Shown here: piece by piece, positions 58,245 through 64,000 of the stretch
How positions within the stretch are numbered: the first letter of the stretch is position 1
Layout: each line of letters begins with the position of its first letter
Source: JAGVDM01 sp964642315
Lineage (GTDB): Bacteria; Patescibacteriota; Gracilibacteria; Peribacterales; Peribacteraceae
Length of the DNA: 64,000 nt
Direction: 5' to 3'
Assembly: GCA_964642315.1 (NCBI GenBank)
Contig: CAZXOG010000002.1
Coordinates: forward strand, 1-64,000
Notes under the pieces: model-generated
Seen by the model: only the letters and a program-made list of their open reading frames with translations
Told to the model about the DNA's origin: nothing
Databases searched by the model: none
Program-made: the position numbers and the translations under genes

Positions 58245-59297
58245 ATGGAGAAAGAGCGCCCCATTCTGCCGGCATCCAGCAATCCGAAGGACTTCGTCAT
58301 CGCGACGATGGGCAGCCACTCGGCGCTCCAGATCCTGAAGGGTGCGCGGGATGAAGGCATGCGGAACCTCGTGATTTGCAAGGAAGGATCGGAACGCCCG
58401 TACAAGAGCTTCGGCGTTGCGGACGAGGTCCTTACGGTTCCGGACTGGTCTGCGTGGAACGATGCTCTGGAGGAGGAGCTCATCAAGCGGAACGCCATCA
58501 TCATCCCGCACGGATCCTTCATCGCGTATCTCGGGCATGAGCGTGTTCGCGCCATGCGGACGATGTACTACGGTACCAAGGAGATTCTCCAGTGGGAGTC
58601 CGATCGCACCATGGAGCGTGAGTGGCTCCAGCGTGCGCAGCTTAAACTGCCAAAAGTCTTCGCGAAGCCGGAGGACATCGATAAGCCGGTGATTGTAAAA
58701 TTCCACGGTGCGGGTGGCGGGTTTGGGTACTTCGTCGTGAAGACGCCTGAGCAGTTCTACGAGGTGAAGGAGCGTAAGTATCCGGATCAGAACGATTTTG
58801 TCATCCAGGAATACATCCTTGGCGTGCCGCTCTATGCGCACTACTTCTACTCTCCTGTCACGGGGGAGCTGGAGATCATGAGCTTCGACAAGCGGTACGA
58901 GTCTAATGCGGATTCCATCGGCCGCATCAAGGCACAGGATCAGCTGACGGCGAACATCCACACGAGCTACACGATCGTGGGCAACATTCCGCTCGTTGTT
59001 CGGGAATCGCTGCTGCCGCAGTTCTTCGCAATGGGCGAGCGCGTCGTTGCCGTGAGCAAGGAGCTCTGCGGCAAGGGGCTCTTCGGTCCGTTCTGTCTGG
59101 AGATGATCGTCACGCGGAAGCTCGAGGTATTCGTGTTCGAAATCAGCGCGCGCATCGTCGCCGGCACGAACCCCTTCATCGAAGGTTCGCCCTACACGGC
59201 GCTCAAATACGGCGAGCCGATGAGCACCGGCCGCCGCATTGCGCGCGACATCAAGCAGGCGGTCGAGCTTGGAAAACTGGAGGCAGTCCTTGGGTGA
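58245..59297 (+). CDS. PurP-family ATP-grasp ligase (FAICAR synthetase-like), copy 1
   Basis: PurP makes FAICAR from AICAR, formate and ATP in archaeal purine synthesis. The 350-residue protein has the family N-terminus FVIATMGSHSALQILKGARDEG, ATP-grasp lysines in KPVIVKFHGAGGGFGYFVV, FFSPVTGELE-like FYSPVTGELEIMSFDKRY, and an end MSTGRRIARDIKQAVELGKLE. Whether it carries out the archaeal reaction here is unproven. TACCAT lies 8 nt and TACAAT 22 nt before the ATG. A paralogue is encoded 0.8 kb downstream. Confidence 0.82.
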   Translation: MEKERPILPASSNPKDFVIATMGSHSALQILKGARDEGMRNLVICKEGSERPYKSFGVADEVLTVPDWSAWNDALEEELIKRNAIIIPHGSFIAYLGHERVRAMRTMYYGTKEILQWESDRTMEREWLQRAQLKLPKVFAKPEDIDKPVIVKFHGAGGGFGYFVVKTPEQFYEVKERKYPDQNDFVIQEYILGVPLYAHYFYSPVTGELEIMSFDKRYESNADSIGRIKAQDQLTANIHTSYTIVGNIPLVVRESLLPQFFAMGERVVAVSKELCGKGLFGPFCLEMIVTRKLEVFVFEISARIVAGTNPFIEGSPYTALKYGEPMSTGRRIARDIKQAVELGKLEAVLG

Positions 59298-59380
59298 TCT
59301 TGCAGTAGTGGCCTGTCGCATTCCCCTGCGATCGGAGCAGGTACTTGCCGTCATTCCCAGCCGGAGTACCCTGCGTTCCT

Positions 59381-59572
59381 ATGCAAGAAAACGTTCCACC
59401 AGCGGACCGGCGCGAGGATTTCCCCATCGCGACGTTCAGGCATCTCGAACAGGGGATTATCGTGCCGCTCCGGCGGCGCGCGATGACGCTGGCAACACAG
59501 CATGCAGATCGTCGTCAGCCGGGTGCCTCCATTTTCACTGTGGGGAGGGAGGATATCGATGCGGGTTTGTAG
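59381..59572 (+). CDS. Hypothetical small protein, 63 aa
   Basis: MQENVPPADRREDFPIATF opens a 63-residue soluble protein of mixed charge (LEQGIIVPLRRRAMTLATQ). No family recognised. Support comes mainly from the promoter: TACCCT (59367-59372) is 8 nt before the ATG, the same spacing as at many genes here. It lies between the two PurP genes on the same strand. Confidence 0.5.
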   Translation: MQENVPPADRREDFPIATFRHLEQGIIVPLRRRAMTLATQHADRRQPGASIFTVGREDIDAGL

Positions 59573-59709
59573 GCTGCGTTCGAGGAGCTCAGGGCAGGGC
59601 GGAGCCAGTTGCCCGATGCAGGCATGCAGTGATGGCAAGGGGTGCCCTGCGGGAAATCCATCGGCTCTTTCCTTGTGCGGCGGCGTCCTTTCCGTACACT
59701 GCCGCTCCC

Positions 59710-60060
59710 ATGCAGCTCAAGCGCAATCCGAATATCGTCGATGTCCGTTCCCTCGATGCCGTGGATACGGAGCTTGCTGACGCGGTTCTCGCTCTCGGCT
59801 CCGGCATGGAAGGCGATCACCTGGAAGCCGTGCGCCGGCGGAAGTCCGCGGAAGTCCGCCTTGCCGTGCAGTATCTGCTCCTTGCGGACGGGCGCAACGC
59901 GCCGATTCTCCGCGATGCCGCTGAACGGCTGAGCTCCGGTCCGCTCAAGCGGATGGTTGCGAAGTACTTCCTCCAGCACCGTGAACGGTACGTGGAAGAG
60001 CACGTGCGCTGGGCTGTTAAGGTTGTTGCCGGTGTCCGCTACATCGAAGACACCAGGTGA
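59710..60060 (+). CDS. Hypothetical protein, 116 aa
   Basis: A basic, helical, soluble protein (HLEAVRRRKSAEVRLAVQYLL, RYVEEHVRWAVKVV) of no family I recognise. TACACT (59695-59700) is 9 nt before the ATG. It directly precedes the second PurP gene (31 nt), which has its own TACAAT box, so linkage to purine metabolism is only positional. Confidence 0.6.
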   Translation: MQLKRNPNIVDVRSLDAVDTELADAVLALGSGMEGDHLEAVRRRKSAEVRLAVQYLLLADGRNAPILRDAAERLSSGPLKRMVAKYFLQHRERYVEEHVRWAVKVVAGVRYIEDTR

Positions 60061-60091
60061 TTCCTCCGGTGTCATGCGGTACAATCCGTGC

Positions 60092-61240
60092 ATGGACGCC
60101 GAGGCACTGCTCACAGGGTACGACACCGATCACCTCACTGTCGGCGCGCTTGGCGGCCACAGTGGGCTGGATACCGCGCACGGCGCGAAGCAGTTCGGTT
60201 TCCGCACGGCAATCGTTGCCCAGCAGGGGCGGCACCGCACGTACGAGCGGCACACGGTGCGGGAGGCTGATACCGATTACGAGCGCGGGTGCATCGACAA
60301 GCTCATCATCGTGCCGAAGTTCGCAGATATCCTCACGGCCGAGGTACAGGAGGAGCTGCGCTCCCTCAACACTATCTTCATCCACAACCGGTACTTCTGG
60401 GTGTACTTCAAGGATTACGCCGCGGTGGAGCAGGAGCTTCGCGTGCCGATCTTCGGCTCGCGGCACCTCATCAAACTGGAGGAGCGCGACCAGCCGTACA
60501 ACCAGTACCATCTCCTGCAAGATGCCGGAATCCGCATCCCGAAGATTTTCGCGAAACCGGGAGACATCGACCGCCCCGTGCTCGTGAAGGCGAGCGAGGC
60601 AAAACGCGGGTACGAGCGGGCGTTCTTCATTGCGGGGAACGCTGCATCCTACAAAGCAGAAGGCGAACGTCTGGAGAAGGAGGGAAAGGTCTCCAGGGAC
60701 TGGCGCAAAGCCCCCATCGAAGAGTTCATTGTCGGGGCGCCGGTGAACTTTAACTTCTTCTACTCCCCACTCACGGGCGAGCTGGAGCTCCTCGGCACCG
60801 ATACCCGGCGGCAGACGAACCTCGACGGGTTCCTCCGCATGGTTGCGCCGGAGCAGGAGAAGGCGCTCCGGTCGGGGATCGATCTCAAGATGATCGAGAC
60901 GGGGCACATCGCCTGCACGGTGAAGGAATCGCTCCTCGAGAAGGCATACGATCTCGGCGAGCGCTTCGTGAAGGCTGTACAGAAACTCCCGAAGAAAGTG
61001 GATCCGGCTGGCAAGGGCATCATCGGGCCTTTCGCTTTGCAGGGCGCGGTGGTGGCGGAGGATGGCAAGGAGGATATTGTCATTTTCGATGTCTCCTTAC
61101 GCATCCCCGGGTCCCCCGGGATCGCCGCCACGCCGTACTCCGGTTACCTGTACGCGAGTTCCATGAGCATGGGCGAGCGCATTGGGCTGGAACTCAAGCG
61201 GGCAGTGCAGGAAAAACGGCTCGCGGAGATCGTGACGTGA
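60092..61240 (+). CDS. PurP-family ATP-grasp ligase, copy 2
   Basis: A 382-residue paralogue of the upstream PurP protein. It opens LTVGALGGHSGLDTAHGAKQFGFRT in line with the PurP GSHSAL motif, shares FFYSPLTGELELLGTDTRR, and ends MSMGERIGLELKRAVQEKRL. The ATP-grasp lysine region reads RPVLVKASEAKRGYERAFF, without the glycine-rich loop of copy 1, so substrate or activity may differ. TACAAT (60080-60085) is 6 nt before the ATG. Confidence 0.8.
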   Translation: MDAEALLTGYDTDHLTVGALGGHSGLDTAHGAKQFGFRTAIVAQQGRHRTYERHTVREADTDYERGCIDKLIIVPKFADILTAEVQEELRSLNTIFIHNRYFWVYFKDYAAVEQELRVPIFGSRHLIKLEERDQPYNQYHLLQDAGIRIPKIFAKPGDIDRPVLVKASEAKRGYERAFFIAGNAASYKAEGERLEKEGKVSRDWRKAPIEEFIVGAPVNFNFFYSPLTGELELLGTDTRRQTNLDGFLRMVAPEQEKALRSGIDLKMIETGHIACTVKESLLEKAYDLGERFVKAVQKLPKKVDPAGKGIIGPFALQGAVVAEDGKEDIVIFDVSLRIPGSPGIAATPYSGYLYASSMSMGERIGLELKRAVQEKRLAEIVT

Positions 61241-61273
61241 GGGCTCTTGCGCGGTATACTGTCCCGTGGGTTT

Positions 61274-61350
61274 GGGGCTGTAGCTCAGCTGGCTAGAGCG
61301 CCTGCTTTGCAAGCAGGAGGTCAGGGGTTCGATTCCCCTCAGCTCCACCA
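61274..61350 (+). tRNA. tRNA-Ala (UGC)
   Basis: Complete cloverleaf with acceptor GGGGCTG/CAGCTCC, anticodon loop TTTGCAA (anticodon TGC, Ala), T-arm GGGGTTCGATTCCCC, discriminator A and encoded CCA. TATACT at 61255-61260 is the likely -10 box. Confidence 0.97.
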
Positions 61351-61396
61351 ATTCTTTGCCACTTCACTCTCTGCCCAAGAGTGGTAGTGTGGTTTC

Positions 61397-61723
61397 TTGA
61401 CCATGCGGGAGTTCCCCTTCCACGTTTACAGCTACTGCCATCCTCAAAGAACTATTGGCGCGGAAGGGTTCGATGATATCGATGCCGCGCAGCGATTCGT
61501 TGATCGTCTCCTCGCCAGCCCCGCCGTGACGGATCTCGTGATCGTGGATGTGCACCAGAGAGTGCAGCAGACACTCCGCGGGGTTCTCTGGCCGTTCGAG
61601 GACATGCTGCGTCCAAAGTACAACGGCACGCTCAAGAGCGGTTGCCTGCTGGCGGATGCAACGGACACAGAGTCGCCTGCGGATGTGCCGTCTCAACCAG
61701 TATCAGCGGCGGTACCTCAGTAG
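61397..61723 (+). CDS. Hypothetical protein, 108 aa
   Basis: Soluble alpha/beta-looking protein (FPFHVYSYCHPQRTIGAEGF, VTDLVIVDVHQRVQQTLRGVLWPFEDML) of unknown family with a Ser/Pro-rich tail. TTG 61397 has TAGTGT exactly 6 nt upstream (61385-61390) and would be a leaderless start; ATG 61403, two codons later, is the conventional choice. Its 3' end overlaps the convergent membrane gene by 7 nt. Confidence 0.55.
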   Translation: MTMREFPFHVYSYCHPQRTIGAEGFDDIDAAQRFVDRLLASPAVTDLVIVDVHQRVQQTLRGVLWPFEDMLRPKYNGTLKSGCLLADATDTESPADVPSQPVSAAVPQ

Positions 61724-61989
61724 TCGAAGGGCCCTGTAGGTTCCGGGACTTCCTGCTTGAAGGCGAACGGCAGAATCCACCGCACGGGCGTGAAGAAGAA
61801 TTCCTGCGTGCCGGTGATGGTTGCGAGGCTCCAGAAGAAGATGAGGATGGCGACAATGACAATGACGCCGTAGATGCCGCCGAGCGGCCGCATCCATTCC
61901 TGATCGCCGAGTGAATCCCCGATGGATTCCCTGTTGCGGATGATGAAGTACGTGAGGACGAAACCGATAACCGCGAAGAATTTATCCAT
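61717..61989 (-). CDS. Two-TM small membrane protein, 90 aa
   Basis: Membrane segments FFAVIGFVLTYFII and GVIVIVAILIFFWSLATI flank a charged loop RNRESIGDSLGDQEWMRP; a third weakly hydrophobic stretch (FFFTPVRWILPFAF) follows. No family recognised. TATACT is 7 nt before the ATG. Confidence 0.65.
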   Translation of the reverse strand: MDKFFAVIGFVLTYFIIRNRESIGDSLGDQEWMRPLGGIYGVIVIVAILIFFWSLATITGTQEFFFTPVRWILPFAFKQEVPEPTGPFDY

Positions 61990-62063
61990 GGCGGTCAGTA
62001 TACGGATGTTTTTCGTCGGTCGCTATGCCAACCGGAGTGCGGATCGTGTCCTGTCTGTAGCGA

Positions 62064-62384
62064 TTACGCGAGTACCGAGTCGAGTTGCTTCTTCATTTCC
62101 TCCTTCGACTTCATGCCGACGAACGTCATGACAGGATCGCCATCTTTGAAGATGATGAACGTCGGGATGCTCATCACGCTGAATTTCGCGGGCGTTTCGG
62201 CGGCTTCGTCGACATTCACCTTCACCACCTTCACTTTGCCTTTGTACTCCTCTGCGAGTTCTTCCACGATGGGGAGCATCGCTTTGCACGGGCCGCACCA
62301 GTTTGCGAAGAAATCCACGAGGACGGGGATCTTCGACTGCAGCACTTCTGCCTGGAACTGGTCGTCGGAAACGGTCTGTGCCAT
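62064..62384 (-). CDS. trxA: Thioredoxin
   Basis: A 106-residue thioredoxin with active site W29-C-G-P-C33, the preceding ILVDF-type strand (PVLVDFFANWCGPCK) and cis-Pro motif SIPTFIIFKDG. Reduces cytoplasmic disulfides and could feed electrons to the CcdA-type protein encoded 5 kb away. TATACT lies 28 nt before the ATG and the leader CCTCCTCTCTTCCCCCC is all pyrimidine, unlike the leaderless genes nearby. Confidence 0.95.
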   Translation of the reverse strand: MAQTVSDDQFQAEVLQSKIPVLVDFFANWCGPCKAMLPIVEELAEEYKGKVKVVKVNVDEAAETPAKFSVMSIPTFIIFKDGDPVMTFVGMKSKEEMKKQLDSVLA

Positions 62385-62494
62385 GGGGGGAAGAGAGGAG
62401 GAATTCGGGAGGAGTATAAAGGGTGTTCTTGCCCGAAGGAAACACTTCTTCGCCGGAGTGTGATATCCGCTACGTATGCCCGTTTCTCCTCCTT

Positions 62495-63781
62495 TTACGG
62501 AATGCGTTCCGATCCGCTGAGGATTTCCTTCGTGATGGTTTTGCCCGCTTCCACGCCGGGTTGGCCGTACGGATCGATGCGGTACAGCTTGCCGAGGAAC
62601 ACCACTTCCGCGAGGAAGAGGAAGAAGAGCTGCCCCAGGTGCGCCTCATCGAGGCGGGTGATCGTGACGGTGACGTGCGGTCGTTTGGCTTCCGTGAGCG
62701 CGCGGCTCGTGCCGAGGTAGCACGCGTCCAGCAGGCGCCCGAAGGATTTGCCCGCGATGGGGCTGAACGACGGTTCGATGTTCTCCGGCACGCGGATATC
62801 TGCTTTCTCCTCTTCGCGGATGAAGATGTGCCAGCACTGCCGCACGCCCTCCATCCACTGCTGAAGGAGCGAGTGCTGGTCCTGCGTGCCGACTGCTGCG
62901 AGCGGAATCGGGTTCTTCAGCTCGTTCTTTCCGAGGCTTTCTGCAATGAGCTGCTGGTTCCACCGGGCGAGCGATTCCAGCCGCTGGGAGTACGGCATGA
63001 TGACGCGGACACTGTATCCACGCTTCGTATCCAATAAGAACTGCACGGCGGCGAGGAGGGCCGCGGGATTCTCCTCTAGGACGGGTTTCTGGCAGAGGGT
63101 GTCCATCTCCTTTGCGCCCCGCAGAAACTGTTGCACGTTCCCACCGAGAAGGGCGATTGGCAGGAGCCCGATCGGTGTGAAGATGGAGTAGCGGCCGCCC
63201 ACCGCAGGCGAGATCGGCAGGATCTCGATGTTCTCTTCCAGCGCGATGCTGCGCAGCGGGCCGGTGTGCGGGTCAGTAATGGCCACGGTGTACTTTGAGG
63301 CCGTGTTCCCGCGGGCCTTCTTCATCGCTTCGTAGCACAGGAAGAACAGGCTCATCGGTTCCAGTGTTCCCCCGGATTTGCTCGCGACGACGAGGAGCGA
63401 TCGTTTCCAGTCAATGATCTGCATGGACATCGTGAGCATTGCCGGATCGATGCTGTCGAAAAGGATGAACTGCACGGTCCCCGGCCCCTCCAGGCATTCC
63501 TGGATGACCTGCGGTCCCAGGCCCGATCCGCCGATGCCGATCCACACAACGGTGCGGATTTTCTCCGCGCGGACGAACGCGGCGATGTTCTCCACCTGCT
63601 TTAGAATGCGCTTGTCGTACGGGTCCATCGACCACGCATGCTCGCCCCGCTCGCGTTCGTGGAGCCAGCTTTCCACGTGGTGCTTCGTGCGGGTGCGCAC
63701 GGTGATCAGTTCCTGCTCCGGGATACCCTTGGAGGGGGTGATCGCCTTCGCCATTGCGCCGGAGATATCCAGTGTGAGCAT
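62495..63781 (-). CDS. pgi: Glucose-6-phosphate isomerase
   Basis: Interconverts glucose 6-phosphate and fructose 6-phosphate. The 428-residue protein has the SIS folds VVWIGIGGSGLGPQVIQE and LLVVASKSGGTLEPMSLF, then GGRYSIFTPIGLLPIALLG and a C-terminal DPYGQPGVEAGK motif whose lysine opens the ring in known Pgi enzymes. Length is normal for bacterial short-form Pgi. ATG 63781 is chosen: its leader CCTCCTCCCCCCTCCCC is a pure pyrimidine tract, and residues before it are not Pgi-like. Confidence 0.94.
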   Translation of the reverse strand: MLTLDISGAMAKAITPSKGIPEQELITVRTRTKHHVESWLHERERGEHAWSMDPYDKRILKQVENIAAFVRAEKIRTVVWIGIGGSGLGPQVIQECLEGPGTVQFILFDSIDPAMLTMSMQIIDWKRSLLVVASKSGGTLEPMSLFFLCYEAMKKARGNTASKYTVAITDPHTGPLRSIALEENIEILPISPAVGGRYSIFTPIGLLPIALLGGNVQQFLRGAKEMDTLCQKPVLEENPAALLAAVQFLLDTKRGYSVRVIMPYSQRLESLARWNQQLIAESLGKNELKNPIPLAAVGTQDQHSLLQQWMEGVRQCWHIFIREEEKADIRVPENIEPSFSPIAGKSFGRLLDACYLGTSRALTEAKRPHVTVTITRLDEAHLGQLFFLFLAEVVFLGKLYRIDPYGQPGVEAGKTITKEILSGSERIP

Positions 63782-63803
63782 GGGGAGGGGGGAGGAGGGA
63801 GTT

Positions 63804-64000
63804 TCAGAGTGCACGGAGAGCCGCCTTCACCCGTTCTTCGGTTGTTCCGAGATCCTTCGGCAGATCCCGCAGTATCCGCAGTACCGCGTTCGTTTCGTAT
63901 CCGAGCGACGTGAGCGCGTCGATGACGTCCTGGTCGAACGATTCCGTCCGCGTGCCATCCGCGCCGCGCGTAGCGAGCAGGTCTGGCGATTTCTCCACCA
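63804..64000 (-). CDS. C-terminal fragment of a probable RuvA
   Basis: The frame is open at the right edge, so only the end of the gene is present. The visible residues end with FDQDVIDALTSLGYETNAVLRILRDLP...TTEERVKAALRAL, which fits domain III of the Holliday junction protein RuvA (xALxALGYxxxEA...) that contacts RuvB. The N-terminal DNA-binding domains are outside the window, so this rests on a short segment. It precedes pgi by 22 nt. Confidence 0.55.
   Translation of the reverse strand, partial: VEKSPDLLATRGADGTRTESFDQDVIDALTSLGYETNAVLRILRDLPKDLGTTEERVKAALRAL

Noticed and set aside
1..64000. CRISPR arrays, insertion sequences, attachment sites
   Set aside because: No regularly spaced direct repeats, transposase or integrase motifs, or tRNA-end duplications were seen.

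Overview
The window is a gene-dense, GC-rich stretch of bacterial chromosome with about 57 supportable protein genes, two tRNAs (Cys-GCA and Ala-UGC) and several probable RNA or leader elements. No plasmid, phage, insertion-sequence or CRISPR signal was seen. Small compact genes, cyclophilin lipoprotein, LCP protein, SLH and Ig-like surface proteins, bacterial housekeeping genes and two archaeal-type PurP ligases suggest a Patescibacteria/CPR organism, perhaps of the Peregrinibacteria/Peribacteria type. That placement is an inference from gene content and style, not a phylogeny.

Layout. 1-2.6 kb: an AT-richer accessory corner (DUF2075-like fragment, DUF3800, RhuM). 2.6-7.5 kb: cyclophilin, zinc ribbon, methyltransferase, nitroreductase, ComEC, RsmA. 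7.5-12.5 kb: an aromatic amino acid operon (DAHP synthase, a prephenate-dehydratase-like protein, a TyrA-PheA fusion, AroB) preceded by what looks like a classical leader-peptide attenuator. 12.6-25.3 kb: SLH surface protein, UvrD helicase, RmuC, S15, TrpR with an operator-like palindrome, PNPase, a probably frameshifted ion channel, FmdB, Cys-rich surface protein. 25.4-33.7 kb: a structured gene-free stretch, ValRS, a glycosyltransferase, a LexA-DinB SOS operon and an LCP protein. 33.9-46.7 kb: 2-hydroxyacid dehydrogenase, membrane proteins, L10-L12, Dtd, a membrane glycosyltransferase candidate, RelA, trigger factor, SecF. 46.8-58 kb: a ~377 nt structured RNA with its own promoter and terminator, a DUF5989/SxtJ-like/carbamoyltransferase cassette, TPR protein, PfkB kinase, Ig/Fn3 surface protein, lipoprotein, tRNA-Cys, glutaredoxin-CcdA fusion. 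58.2-64 kb: two PurP paralogues, tRNA-Ala, thioredoxin, Pgi and the end of a probable RuvA.

Expression signals are the most unusual feature. More than twenty genes carry a -10-like hexamer (TACAAT, TATACT, TAGAAT, TACACT and similar) only 5-10 nt before the start codon, so their mRNAs should be leaderless or nearly so. A second, smaller class (S15, L10, L12, TrxA, Pgi, DAHP synthase) has real 5' leaders that are pyrimidine-rich and lack a Shine-Dalgarno sequence. Regulation visible in the DNA includes the aromatic attenuator, a TrpR-type operator over a -10 box, and a LexA box in the lexA promoter.
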